From NCBI RefSeq assembly GCF_000003605.2, contig NW_003106595.1:472693-517687 (forward strand): 44,995 bases of DNA, read 5' to 3'. The DNA is from Saccoglossus kowalevskii (lineage: Eukaryota; Hemichordata; Enteropneusta; Harrimaniidae). Below, piece by piece: positions 1-12,746 of the stretch (position 1 is the first letter of the stretch; the number at the start of each line of letters is the position of its first letter). Below the pieces are notes generated by a model that was given only the letters and a program-made list of their open reading frames with translations, was not told where the DNA came from and made no database searches. The position numbers were made by a program, and so were the translations under genes.

Positions 1-2726
1 CAAAGACCATATACCAATAGATACATCAACATTATTTTTGTAATTTGATTCAATATGACTGCCCAATGTCCAATTCTCGTGTAAAAGCACTAAATCATAT
101 TTTTTTTTACAAATCCATCTCCTATTAATGGTTTCAATCTAATCTCAATGACTTCATCAGCATCAAATTGATATGTCAGATCACAAAACTTTGGACGGGG
201 ACTGTGTCATTAACAATGACTTGTTTATTCTCGTTTCCAGCAACCAGTGCTCGGGGTCAATATAAGCAGGTGAAATTAGTTGCCATGTGACCTCGATTCA
301 TTGGCCTATAGTTATATGTCCGAACGCATGAAACCAACTTGAATGATAAAAAAACGTCGTAAATTTGTTTATGGAACTTGAATTGGATACACATTACACC
401 TTTCAGGAAAATGCTTCACATGTATGTGTATTATTTCGGGAGAATTAAGATAAATGTAATTTTAAACTTATTTAACACAGACTGGAAAAGAATTGCCAAG
501 TGAAGTAAGTATCGGTACTTGTGAAAAAACTGCTTGGTATGTGAAACAGTATGCCCCATCGCAATCAAGCAAACGCCCCGTTTTATGAAACTGAGATGTT
601 GCATTTCGAACAAAATTTGATCATTACATACACTCAGCGGACATGTTAGCCGAAGTATATGTTTTTTTTTTAAACAAATGGGTGCGTTCGGGATTAGTAA
701 CCACAACAACCACAACCACGCTGTGGACCATGATGATGGTCACATCGTAATTAAAGATGGCGGAAAGGCGTTCCTTCAAGTCGGACAATAAACTGATTGC
801 AAATATGAAACGTGTTCGTCTTGAAGTTCGTCCTTTTAGCTAGCGCATGCTATTTTCGTATTTTCTGACTCATGTTTTTTTTTTCATTTTGTGAAATTGG
901 ATGAAAGTGCGAAGCCAAAAAAAAAAATGTTTTGTTAATAGCCATCTTTTCAGTAATGGCAACAAATCAATCGTAATAATCATCGTGCCTTTCACGTAAA
1001 TAAAATGTACCCAGATCATCGGTGCCTGAATACCATCAAACGCGAATAAAGACAGTTCACGCAATCACGCCTGCCCAGTGATGCAATTGTAAATATAAAC
1101 ACGGCCATTAAGCGCAGCGTTGATGGATTGTGTATTCGTGTACTGTGTATACACACGTCACCGTTGCCAAGCTAACTGTCCGATAGTAACTTTCAATTAT
1201 GACATATCACAAATATGATTTTATTACTATTGAATCAATATGAATAATGATGGGAAAAAATATGAATACGGAAAGAGTTTACACGTGACTCAGTAGTCTG
1301 AATATTAATTCAATAATATAACTTGTATAAACATCTCACGTAAATCAGTTCATACTTTATTCCTCGTACAATGACGGAAAAATAACGGAAGATAACAATT
1401 CTTTTTTTTTCTTTTCCAGAATTCGATAAATGACCTGTTTTTTTGTTTCAAGAACCATAGATGTCACAGGACTATTATTTAATGGTTGGTGATTTTGTTT
1501 TTTCAAGATAGCAAGGGACAAGGGAAAGTGATTACCAGGGATGTGTCTGCCTTGCAGAGTCGGCACTAGTAAATACAAATAGTAAACAATCTATTTATCA
1601 AATACATGTAATCTATATTTGTAATGTCTACCCTAACCATGCAAGTTGTTGATTCTAAATACTGTCAAGGGTTAGAGCCAAATGTGCGTACGTGATGTTG
1701 CTGTGGTAACACATGTGGCGAAGAGGTTCTCTTTTTGGGGCATAGTGCCTGGAATGCGTTCCCCTCAAAGTTCTGAACAAAGATGTCTGGAAAGGGGTCT
1801 ACAATTTCAACATTCATTACTAAAATGACTATACATTTTAGCAAATTGTCTGAAAAGGGGTATTCGTTTTCCCATTTTAGCTGCCTGGAAAGGGGAAAAT
1901 CCCCAGGTAAGTCCCCAGGGGAACATACACAGGAGCATGTGCCCTCACGCGGTAGACTAGTTCAGTTTAACCGATCCAGACACAGGGGGCGCAATAATAG
2001 ATTGTTAGGAAGAGGAATGGCAGTGAACAACAAACTAAACTACACCCTTAATTTTGTGAAATTTATCACGTGAGCAATCCATTAAAGTTTATCTTGAAAA
2101 TTATATTACAGTTCACCAGCCTTGATTTCAAATCTACGTCTTACACAAGTATGGCTGTCGTCGGGGAAAAACTCCTCGGCTTTACATTCTTTGTCTTGTC
2201 CACTCCCATGCCTCGTAAAAACAACATATTACAGTACACAGTTTCACGGCGAATTACACCATGATAACAATCAACTCCATATTGTGAAGAACATCAACGT
2301 CAGCATTCCTAGAATGGTTGTTTTAATCCGTCAATTCTGTATGCTGACGTCATCATCATGTAAATTACCAATTCATGAGTTCAAATACACGTGACATTGT
2401 AGACAAACACTGATATACACTACATATAGTCATGCATAATTTAATGGTTAAAAATCTTCTACCCTATTTAAAAAAAAAAAAACCAAAACAACCCATCTTG
2501 AAATTTAAAATTTCTTCCGACCAGGAAAGTTGGCTCAGTGGACTATTTAACTGAGAACAGAGAAAACTCGTGACCATAGGAAGGGAATATTTTAAAATTG
2601 TAAAATGTGAGCGCGACCGAGTATAAAACAGTGTGACTATTATATAATAAAATATTTCAGATAATCAAAAAATGTTTCGTTGTTCATCAGCCATAAACGT
2701 CATCACCGAGCAAAGGTCACGTGATA

Positions 2727-5141
2727 CTAAGCGGTTACTCTCCCCTTCTCGATATTTTCGAGTTCACGGTGGATCTGGCAAGCAGCACAGGGACCACAGT
2801 AGGTGGTAGCACAACAGTCATACATCATTGAACCCTGCAATAGAAGAAAACAAACAAAACTGTTTTGATTGGGTTACTATTGCATGTAAACTTTCACACA
2901 ACTTTTCAGCTTCTAGCTCCTAACGTGTTACAGGTCCACAGAAAGTTATACCCAGCCCAGAAGATTCGGATTTGATTATGCATAAATACCATTCCAGCAG
3001 GTATTACTATGACGTCACAGTGACGTCATAGTGTAGGTTATTTTGTTCATAGGAATTACCGTTTGGTTGTTCTTACTTTGAATATAGCAAATTTCTAAAT
3101 AGTATTATTTTAATTATCAAAACAATATTGATATAGACGCAGCGCCGTCTCTTCATCCATTTTGCATTAAAAAAAGCGCTCTAGTCACTAGAGGGCGCGA
3201 TGGTCTATAACACGTCTCAATTCGGTGTGGGGTGGGTGGGATGCACAGGCCCAAAAGAAAAGGCAGGATAAGAGCTGCATTCTTTATTTTGCCTAATTTG
3301 GGTGGGAGCTTAAATCAACATTTTGACCGGAACTAAAATAGTGGTTTACGTTTTCACAAAAAATAGGGCTTAATAATCCTAAAAAAGAGTACTCTCAGCT
3401 CTACAAAAAGCTGGGAAGTGTATGTACATATCTTTCCTACGCGAGTACCCACTCAGACCGAACGTCTCTGATTCCAGGTGTACAAGACAGTTTAATAGGA
3501 ACTAAATATTGATCTTGTCTCGTACATACAAACCGACCATGCCCTCCGCGACCCACTGTCACACAAAGCGATTACGTACACTTTTAACTATTCGCTATTT
3601 GAGTTAAACCCTGCCAGACGTTTGTGGCAGTGATGCATTTATGCACGTACCGTAATCCACTTTCCAGTCAATCTGCGACTATAATGGTTGCGGCTGCCGG
3701 TTATATACTTACACCCTAAGATGTACCCCACAAGTCATACTCACCTCGATATGGTGCTGAGTTCTAACTTTAACTCGCATTGCTGTTAGAGCACCTGGCA
3801 CACAAATGGGTACACAACAATGCTCGTTCATTTTAGTGGCAAGTTGACACTGGAAGCATGGCAAACAGAAATAACCACAGAGGCCTGTAGAATAATCAGA
3901 TATATATGCATGATAATGGAACCACGTTATAAAACAATGGTATTTAAGGCCATGAATAAACGGTCATAAAAATAGTGCAAGAAAACGTTTGTCCAGTCTT
4001 GACAGACATCTAGGAAATCCCATTTCAATTATATACATAGTAACCGAGAAACTGATGACGTAAACATATTTATTTTGCATTTCGCAGCAGGACGTTGTGT
4101 CTATCATAAATTTCGCCATGTCAGCCTGAGACTGAACAAAATGGTGTCAGTGGATCTACATATTCATTTTCTTCCACTTATATTTTCTTGGTTATTTCGC
4201 CTATCTATAATTGCAGCATGACGGTGGTCTTCGCGATGCGTGTACTTTGGATATGGGTCCCACCCGGCGAACAACTTACGCCAACTGAATACATATGTTT
4301 ACTAGAAATTCGTGCTACACAAACCACAATATTTTAAAAGATACACATCTGTAGACCGTGATCTGATATACCCATACCGTGGCATACATCTTTTTTTAAA
4401 GTTAAGTATTACTTACAGCTTTTAATGTCTTCAAAACAACCAAACAGTCCGGTTGACCAATCCCGCTCTTGAAAGGTTACCTGTAAACAATACCATACGC
4501 GTCCAGTAAAATGTATTGATATGATACAGCGACGCCCGGTGCGATTGGCCTCAATGTCTTAAGGGGTTGGTTTAAGGGGTGGACAACTATTTCAGAAGGA
4601 GTGGTCAGGAGATTTCACTTGCATTGTTTTTTCTCCACAGAAAATCCAATTCAAACTAGCTCTTCTCACCCCCTAATGCCTCCCACAACTACTAGTCAAC
4701 ACTCCCGCATCATTGAACGATCCCATTCATATGTATATGCGACACAACTTTTTAACCGCATGTCACAACTCAACAATAGTGCTTTATTTTGCGTTTTATA
4801 CACAAATGCCTGACTTCAACAGAGACATTGCAGTTATCTTAAAATTGAGCACGTGTCCGAGTAATATTTTCTTTCACAACATTTATCCAATCCGACCAGC
4901 CCCGAGGATACGTTTTGTAATAGACCCAGTATGAGAACTAACTAACGGCTTTGTGTTAACGCGGTCTCGGATATGTGATACGATTCCCCGTACATGAGTG
5001 ACTTATGTGAAGCAGCGTGCACTGGTTTGAAGAGGACAGATGGTGTTTAAACCATAAATAGATTGAACTACTCACGGAGACATGCTGGGTAGTGACGACA
5101 GTGTGACCTCCTGGTTGCGTGGTTACTACTTGTTGGGCCAT
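2727..5141 (-). CDS. PLAC8/cornifelin-like Cys-rich protein, gene 1 (4 coding exons)
   Basis: Four exons join into a 125-residue protein: 5076-5141, 4417-4480, 3745-3884 and 2727-2834. All introns are GT-AG, with phases 0, 1 and 0. The start ATG at 5141 has A at -3 and G at +4 and begins MAQQVVTTQPGG. Exon 2 carries RDWSTGLFGCFED, the Trp/Cys entry to the PLAC8 domain. Exon 3 carries CGYFCLPCFQCQLA and then a second Cys group (HCCVPICVPG). Exon 4 carries CCATTYCGPCAACQIHRELE, the family's C-terminal signature, and ends in TAG. The length fits small animal cornifelin/PLAC8 proteins (roughly 110-130 aa). Known relatives include mammalian cornifelin and PLAC8 and plant FWL/PCR proteins; the molecular role in invertebrates is not established. 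The Cys/hydrophobic stretch may associate with membrane, but this is inference. It is one of three same-strand paralogues here. No clear AATAAA was found close downstream. Confidence 0.9.
3006..3032. promoter_or_regulatory. Perfect 27 bp palindrome containing two CRE (TGACGTCA) sites
   Basis: Two full consensus CRE octamers lie at 3010-3017 and 3021-3028, inside a perfect palindrome with 13 bp arms around a single central A. It is in intron 3 of PLAC8-like gene 1. TGACGTCA is the established CREB/ATF binding site. Whether it acts as an enhancer here is inference. Single TGACGTCA octamers also occur near 2345, 27878, 28433, 29293, 33275 and 40641. Confidence 0.4.
3184..3200 (+). promoter_or_regulatory. 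CTCF-like motif in intron 3 of PLAC8-like gene 1
   Basis: TCACTAGAGGGCGCG agrees with the bilaterian CTCF core (CCASYAGRKGGCRS) at all but the first base. The left part also forms a small palindrome, CTCTAGT-C-ACTAGAG. Binding is not shown; a match this short can arise by chance. Confidence 0.3.
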
Positions 5142-8100
5142 CCTCGCTGATTACAGATGTGTACGGCGAATTCTATAAATATAGTAAAAAACGAACATTT
5201 TATTAATAAGAAACACATCAGACACGACATATAAAAAATAACGTTAGTCGCAGAATTATTTTCATTTCGCTACTTCTAAAATATGTACAATATCTATTAA
5301 AAGTACATACCGGCACGGTCTATGATTTCAAACCCCAAGGAGACGTATTGATTTAGTAGTGTTTTAATAACACCATCATTATTGTCTGATAGCAGTATTT
5401 ATTATCTTAATAATAGTAGCGATATTGTTAATCCTGAAGACATTTTTTTTAAAAGAACTCATGGAGCGGGCACCATCAAGCTTCCAAAATAAATCCTTAG
5501 CTTTATTTAAGCTGTAGGTATCAACTTGAAAGGCAATATCCAGCATTATAATACCACAAACAAACAAATAAACAACTCGTTCACCACTGAGCAAAGTTAG
5601 AAGTTCATAGATATGTAACAGCAGAAAAAGTCACATAAAACAGCAAGTTACTCCGAAGGTTAAAACTTGAAATGCTTTGTCTTGTTTTAATAGTCACAGA
5701 AAAATTAAAATTCCTTCAGTCTTCGATTACACCCAAACGATAAGATTTTGCATAGAAATACTTAATCAGTATTGTGAAGGAAAGTATATACTTTGCATTA
5801 TGTGTGTTATAAATTGTAGAAGTTTGTTTTGAATGGACGATGGAAGGCGATTTTAAAGTGCCTTAGCACATGTCATTATGGAGTTTGTGCGCAGTTAACT
5901 AGAGAATACCCATGATGCCCTGCTTCATTTTATATTTTGCTATTTTCTGTATTATGAACGCTATAATGCAAATATGTTTTAATGCAGAATTACCTACTAC
6001 TTCATGCGTTCAAAACGGCGTTGGTTTGTTTAGTAAGTTGTTTTGGGGAGTTATGTGTAGCTTGAAGCTCCATGTGTGTAACTCACTCTGACTTGATAAT
6101 GATTGACTCGTCTGTTTGTTCATGGTAATATAGCGATGGACATTGTCTTTAATAACACACTTTATGTAGTGCAAGTGTCTGTTTACCTCTGTCAATTATG
6201 GAGCAATAAATTCAACGGAACACATTTGATACTATAAGTTCGTCATGTTTATTACCAGCTGTAAACTATTTGGGAAAATATATCTGCGTGAAACTTTTTA
6301 CATTAATCAAGGATATTAATTTAGTGACGCCCGTACATGTGACGGCATATGCATACCGACCATCACCATCAATGGCTTTCACCTGTTTTCTCAGTGGGAT
6401 TACTTTATGACTCAACCTAATGGATAACACACATAAATCGATAGATTATCAAAAGTATAATTTGACGGCGCATTGTTGGAATTCTTTCTCGTCATATGAA
6501 TTTTCTAGCCCGGTTCACTGAATGTGTCGTTGATTGTAAATGCTGCAAGGGTACGCCAACCTTCGGGTTATTGAAGTTCAAAGAAGCGCAATTTGCATAC
6601 CCAGGAATTCGATTATACCGAGCAAGTTATTTGAAAATCCTATTTAATATTCATTGCGACTATTGTGGCCGACTTAAATTAATAATGAATATTCATAAAA
6701 ACCAAACAATGCATATATTTCGTATTTATAGTAATTATACAACTTACAAACGTACTATACGCATAAAAACGGGTATTTTTTTTACTTCGGGTCAAATTCA
6801 AGGCCACATGATTAACATAACTAGGGGCCCAATAATACTAAGCAAAGCTAAAACCATTTTCAAGTTCAAATTACATGCATATATTTCCGAACACACGGTG
6901 TCACATTTATAGTCGCATCCAATAATACATAATATCACGTTGAATCAAAAGCATTTCAACTGAAGTGAAATACTAGAATAAAATACAACAACACATAACA
7001 AAATAAACAACATTCTCGTCTTCATGATGTCAATTACAACAAATATAAAACTTTCTCCGTCTAAAAAACACACGCCTGTCTGTTGAATTAAATATCATCT
7101 ACTTTCGCAAATGATGCCATACATACGAATAAACAAGCAATAATGGTATTTCCCCAATTAATAAATTATGATATTAATTAATCTCATTTGAGAAAACAGA
7201 CGCATTGATATTAGGAATATTTGGAAAATTGTCAGTTTAAGAGGATTCTCCATTACTGAATTCGACACTGTGGCCAATATTGTCTTGCTATGCTATGTAC
7301 ATGACATTATTATTTATATTCCACTGTGATATATAAACACAGCATTGAGGTCAATAGTACACAATGTATATAGAGTTCATGATCAGTATAGTATACTGCA
7401 CTGATGTTAATAATATGCAAATTATATTGTAAGAACAAGGTCAATAGTATTATAACGACATAAACCCTGAAATCATCGGTAGACCTCAGTTCAAATTCTT
7501 TCTGGCGGTTGAACACCAGAATGGTCGACCCCACCCCCTGCCGTCACGGTGTGTGTGTGCCACAGACTCAATGGGAAGGTATAGTATCGAGGTCAATAGA
7601 ATATTACGATAATGTATTACTAGTATTTCACGACAATGACTTGTGAAATAGTCCAGGGGACTGCATAACCTGTGAAACGCCCTGAAAATGAATCGTGCAA
7701 AAGATGAAACACTGCAAACATGTATGTTTGCAAGAATGTGTATTCCGGAAATATTATCATTCTCACGACATGACCCTTTACAGTCACTCATTCAGTACTG
7801 AGTGAGATTCTGCACCACGGTAAAAATAGAAAACACCCTGAACTTTGTTAACGTCGATGCTCTCGCCTGTATGTTTACAGAGACTAAGACCGATGTAACC
7901 CGCAGCATATCATCATAAGGGCACACGATTTTTTGAACGAGGCGTTGTACGCCCAGGCTTTCTGATTCAGCCAGCCATGCATGACGCGTGTGTGTCTCCG
8001 GTTATGTTACATCAATGTCTACCGTAAGCCTGCGATAATACGCATGTATTAACATAATGTAGTAATTTTATCTGCGTCTACTCTGCGAATACTTGACTTG

Positions 8101-8357
8101 TGTTCATCTACACGACACGGCGGAGAAAAAACGCTATCTACGGCAATGTGTAACACTGAGGGTTTGCTATTACTGTGATTTTGCGATGTTTTTAAGACTG
8201 TTCTTATTATAATACCGTTGCATCCAGCTCGCTGCTCTCCTGTTATAATTTGAGCGCTTTCACATTTGACCTTCCACGGGCATTTGCATTTTGGGCGGGC
8301 GTTCGTGACTATAGTGCGGATATGTCAGTGTACATACTCTCTTATCGATTTAAATAA
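5142..8357. other. Intergenic stretch without a recognised gene
   Basis: AT-rich sequence with many short open frames. The longest (6496-6912, plus, 138 aa) shows no domain, motif or repeat I recognise and has no splice-supported extension. A TATA-like stretch at about 5172-5183 sits only some 30 bp upstream of the gene 1 ATG, which would leave almost no 5' UTR, so it is not called a promoter. Confidence 0.5.
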
Positions 8358-8876
8358 AGCTCAATTCAATTTGCGTGTTTAAATTATAGACATGAAAGCG
8401 TTAAATTGCATCTATTTTCATTGCGCCCAAACCAACGAAGGGTTTCTGATAACAGTGCACTCTCTCCTAGGTGTAATACTTGTCCTTTTATTACAGACAC
8501 TAATCGTATATTTGGTCCCAAGGGAGATGTTGAGGTCAAATATCCGTTCAGTTGTATCACTATGAATGTTGTATATTGCATTTCATGTATTAGATGCGGT
8601 AAACTTTATATTGGTTCTACAGTTCGTCGACTGGGTGATCGGTTTGCTGAGCATCTACGGCAAACTAGACAGAAAAATCGTTATTATCCGGTTTCACTTC
8701 ATTTTAATTCTAGTGGACATAATATTACAGATATGTCTATTTCTGGTGTATGTGTTGTCAATGGCAACGAAAATCAGCTCAGGCGTGTCGAGGAGGAAAC
8801 TATATTCCGCCTTGGAACTAAAGAACCCCATGGTATTAACAAACAGTTCAACTCATTTGTTGAGCTCACTACCTAA
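8358..8876 (+). pseudogene. Penelope-like element 3' ORF fragment with GIY-YIG endonuclease domain
   Basis: An open frame from 8358 to the stop at 8876 encodes the C-terminal endonuclease part of a Penelope-like retroelement protein. Counting from a TTG codon at 8406 (156 residues; not a real start), a CNTCPFI zinc-type motif lies at 23-29, NVVYCISCIRCGKLYIG at 54-70 (VVY and YIG are the two halves of the GIY-YIG motif), then the R-x4-DRFAEH segment at 75-83, Glu-rich QLRRVEEETIF at 124-134, and INK near 144-146. These elements use GIY-YIG cleavage to prime reverse transcription. The upstream reverse transcriptase is not recognisable, so this is a 5'-truncated copy. There is no internal stop in this segment. 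A more damaged copy lies at 38793-39271 on the opposite strand. Confidence 0.85.
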
Positions 8877-9062
8877 GGCGCGTTATTTGTTCTATTGTGG
8901 ATTTTTTTGTGATTCTAACTTATAGTTCATGCGCGTTCTTACGTTCCTATGTTCTACCTGTACGTTATCACACTTGCTTCTATGCTATCGATAAAGAGCC
9001 ATTGCTCGAAACGTTTAGCTATTTTTAATAGTTATTTAGGACTACGATTACCAAATATTATC
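8358..9062 (+). mobile_element. Penelope-like retroelement, 3' fragment (copy 1)
   Basis: This includes the GIY-YIG ORF and about 185 bp of 3' sequence ending in CCAAATATTATC near 9062. The 3' boundary is set by comparison with copy 2 (38793-39271, minus), whose similarity stops at the same bases. The tail contains GAGC-CATT-GCTC followed at once by GAAAC (8996-9012), conserved in both copies. That arrangement recalls stem II and the GAAA box of hammerhead ribozymes known from Penelope-like elements, but the CTGATGA box is not intact. The 5' boundary is uncertain. Confidence 0.75.
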
Positions 9063-9546
9063 TTCAATATATCACTCTCTCACTGTGATTGGTGCTTACG
9101 TGGTACGAGTGTTAGAGTGGCATATTGAGGTCATTGTTCGATGCATTTAATTCTGAATGCATCTCTTTGATCGAATTGTTCCCAGAGTGCACCAATAATA
9201 AAACCTTCGTTTTGGACGAAGATTGATGAATCATTCAAATATTTAGGGTCAGTGGTGATTCGCCAGTATCCGATTTAGCCCCTCGACGATCATATTATTA
9301 TGGTATGACGATAATCCAGCGATAATAGCCAATTATAAAATTTGTATTGCCAAATGTCTCAAAGTCGAATTCGAGAATGAACATTGCGAAATCATACGCC
9401 AAGCCGAAGTTCACACCTTTGGGAATAACGAAATAAAGACGCGCTCGTCATTAATGATAATCACCTACACTTGTTTGACCGTTAGCCTCGTTTCTATTAT
9501 CTCGCATCAATTACGCCGTCACATCGAGCAATGATATTTACATTTA
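9063..9546. other. Intergenic stretch, nothing recognised
   Basis: Short AT-rich spacer between the Penelope-like fragment and the CACTGGG MITE. I see no coding signal, RNA gene or repeat in it. Confidence 0.4.
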
Positions 9547-9753
9547 CTGTAAAATGACTAATTTTCACTGGGTTTAAATTTCACTGATTTACCATTTCAG
9601 GCATATTCAGTGGGTTTTAAATTCACAGTTTTATCATTTAGATAATGTGTTCTATGCTAAATTTTACATATTCACTGGGTTTTAATTTAGCGCATATTCC
9701 AGTCAGCGAAATAAGCAAAAATAAAACCCAGTGAATAATTAACCCTTCTACAG
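9547..9753. mobile_element. CACTGGG-rich MITE, copy 1
   Basis: The element has imperfect inverted ends of about 30 bp: CTGTAAAATGACTAAT on the left and, reading inward, CTGTAGAAGGGTTAAT on the right, both continuing into TTCACTGGGTTT. It is flanked by TA on both sides, as expected for a Tc1/mariner-type target. Internally the CACTGGGTTTTAA motif, or close variants, recurs several times in both orientations. A second copy in opposite orientation is at 34272-34476. It has no coding capacity. Confidence 0.7.
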
Positions 9754-12219
9754 TATATGAAATCGATATTGCAGCAGTATCTGTATGTACTTGAACTCTC
9801 AACACTGTTGGAAATTCATTTTTGATCGATGTATTATTCTAGTGAAAGTGTACATATAATACGTATGTATGCTAAATACACCGTCACATCATCCTGCAGT
9901 GTGACCACGCCTAGCAAACCACGCCGTTATCGCATGAACTACTTTCGCCACAGAATCATTACGGTAACACTATTTGCAAGACATATTCACGAAACAATGA
10001 AATAAATAATTAAACAGTAGGTAAGGTCGTTACGAATAAATACCTTATGTTAGTGTCGTTCCGGGACTCGCTTATGTACGATCAGAGCTCAATACGATTA
10101 CAGTGACGGACCTCGTTCCAAAGTTTAGTTCATTGAATATTATAATTTAACACAGCTGGCACTTTTCATTATAATATAAACAAACATTGACAACGCTCAG
10201 TCCCCATTCCATATTTAATACCGTGATTCAGCTAAATAGTGTTTTAATGTGTACAGTCGTTGTTGGCAATGTCACGGTACTGTAATGTGGGTAAAGCACT
10301 GGACTGAGTTTGAACGAAATCAGCAAGCCATTTCTGAAAAAAAACAGACGTGCATCTGTAGCCCAATAGCTATGATCCTTGTGCGTGCAAAGCCGTGCTC
10401 CTCTGCGAGAAATGATACTGGACTCATTTACAGAATCTTATTTTAGGAGTTTAGACAAAATGAACGTCAAATCTGATCAATTCATACAAAATAACACAAC
10501 CTATGGTGTAGTCTATGAGTATAAAACATATGTGCAAACTTTCAACTGAATCGGGCGATATACGAGTGAGACATCGGCATAGGCACGAATAAAAACAAAA
10601 TGGAAATGATCATGATACAAATTTTTGAATGAAATTATTCTGTCCAGACACGTTTAAGTATCAGAATTTAACAACTTTGAGGACCTAACATGACCGCCAA
10701 TCAGCCATACTTAATCAAATGGAATAACAATTGAAGTGCATGTGTAAGTCATCATACATGGTCTGTGTGTTAAGTTTAAATGTCATCGGTCAAAGCATGT
10801 CTTAGAAAAGGCTCGGACAAGCCCGATTTCCGGGACTAACAAGTTCAGACAATAAAGGCTTTTCACTCCCGCTTAATTGGTTAATGAAGACATACTTTCC
10901 ATGGTTAATAACCAGAGTGTATATAAAGTTAGATGTTTTTTCCGGAGGGCGTGAATCGAATAGGGTAATGGACCACGGCAATAGACAATATATATGTAGG
11001 ACCTGGTGTAACAGTTGTTGACTGTCCCGCTATGTTTGAATACAAACTATATTAGTGTACATAATAATAGGCAACAGCGTTAAAATGGAACGGTACTTGC
11101 ACAATGCACACACCGTAAGACTATTAAAATGACAATTGCGTCCTTAGTGTAAATATTTTATTAACGACAGATAACAGTGAAGCCATGACGTGCAACACAT
11201 TCATGGCGGCGCTGAGGGGTCTTGTGTACCATTTTTGCTTGTTTGTCACAGCGTTTCACTCTCGTAAATCGTAATTTTCTTCTTCACTCCTTTTAACACT
11301 CCCCATGAACATTGCCGCCTAAATATCCTGGCGGGAAAAAGAACACCGAGAACTCCTGTCCTAATATATACAAAAATTCCACTTTGATGCAAATAAGAAA
11401 AATGAATGCGATGAAATGAATTCAGCCAGCTGGTTCTCCCTACCATGAAACTAAAACACATGCTTCCCACACTCGACACGACAGGTCACTACGATGTACA
11501 AAAGCCACGAGTTCAACTCGAAAGGGAGACAAAAACACGATGTGACAGTGTTCGACTTCTAATATCAGCTGATTATTTCTTTTACGTGTATCCATTAATC
11601 GAATGAGAATACTCCATCTTGTCCGTCGTAGATGAAACTATGCGAGGAATGGCAGTGGTCAGCGGTATGGCAGCTCAGTTCTAGACGCCATATTATGCGG
11701 GGTCCCTAGGAGCAACCTCAATCTCTAGATAGGTATAGATTACATCATCCTAAGGTCGACATACTGTATTATTTAATTGTGTTCAAGTTAAAAATAAAAT
11801 AACATAAAATGACATTTTCACTAATATTGAAGTTCAGGTTATCAGAAAAAGAAGTTGTAGGTCAAATTGACACGTACATGAAATTTAATATTCTTCACCC
11901 AGCGAGTAAATTTGTGAACATAAAAAAAACATAAAATATTTAGCGTTCTTGTGTTACTTTCCGCCAGTATCTTAAATATGTTTATCATAATAATAGTATT
12001 TGACCTTACGTGTGATCATTCGGTTGGCTCAGTATTCAATCTGAATAAATAAATAATAATAATAAAAATCAAACAGCTCGTGCGCTTTTAATACTGACGA
12101 AAAGTAATGTAAAACGCTTAATATTGTCTAATATCTGGCTTCATTAATATTATAATTATTATTATTTCCATATTACAACAGCACGAATCGTTCAGGCATT
12201 AATATTGCGGTCGTATGAG
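9754..12219. other. Intergenic stretch without a recognised gene
   Basis: AT-rich sequence. The open frames (10249-10446 plus, 11246-11479 minus) are short, lack family motifs and look like chance frames. No repeat or RNA gene was seen. Confidence 0.45.
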
Positions 12220-12746
12220 CACAGGGAGCCCAGGAACTATGATCAACTGTACGCACTCCCTATGAGCGGGGGCGGGGGGTATCGGCTAGTATCTCGTGTA
12301 AGAAATAGACAAGGGATGAAGGCTNNNNNNNNNNNNNNNNNNNNNNNNNNNNNNNNNNNNNNNNNNNNNNNNNNNNNNNNNNNNNNNNNNNNNNNNNNNN
12401 NNNNNNNNNNNNNNNNNNNNNNNNNNNNNNNNNNNNNNNNNNNNNNNNNNNNNNNNNNNNNNNNNNNNNNNNNNNNNNNNNNNNNNNNNNNNNNNNNNNN
12501 NNNNNNNNNNNNNNNNNNNNNNNNNNNNNNNNNNNNNNNNNNNNNNNNNNNNNNNATTTTTCAACCTGGTATTTTTTTTAGATTTTATTTTTCATTCTTT
12601 TCGTCTATTTTTTCGAGTTTAAAAAATGTGAGCTGGCTGGAGCCTTCATCCCTTGTCTATTTCTTACACTAGATACTAGCCGATACCCCCCCCCCCCCGC
12701 TCATAGGGAGTGCGTACAGTTGATCATAGTTCCTGGGCTCCCTGTG
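12220..12746. mobile_element. Inverted-repeat (foldback/MITE-like) element around an assembly gap
   Basis: Arms of about 105 bp at 12220-12324 and 12641-12746 are near-perfect reverse complements, differing mainly in the length and composition of a G/C run and a base or two. They start CACAGGGAGCCCAGG and end with GATGAAGGCT at the inner edge. The centre is 231 N (12325-12555) plus 85 bp of T-rich sequence. The CACAG termini with AG on both sides could fit a CACTA/EnSpm-type element, but a 2 bp match is weak. An assembly artefact of a hairpin is an alternative. Confidence 0.55.

Noticed and set aside
1783-2073. 96-residue frame with repeated CTGGAAAGGGG and KSPGKSPG
   Set aside because: The repetition is at the DNA level (CTGGAAAGGGG, CCCCAGG) and the peptide has no known domain; a repeat relic is more likely than a gene.
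5172-5183. TATA-like sequence above the PLAC8-like gene 1 start codon
   Set aside because: It lies only about 30 bp from the ATG, leaving practically no 5' UTR; AT-rich background makes it non-specific.
6496-6912. 138-residue open frame on the plus strand
   Set aside because: No domain, no family resemblance and no splice-supported context; composition follows the AT-rich background.
12205-12672. Open frame across the first N gap
   Set aside because: Most of it is undetermined bases and the rest is inverted-repeat arm.
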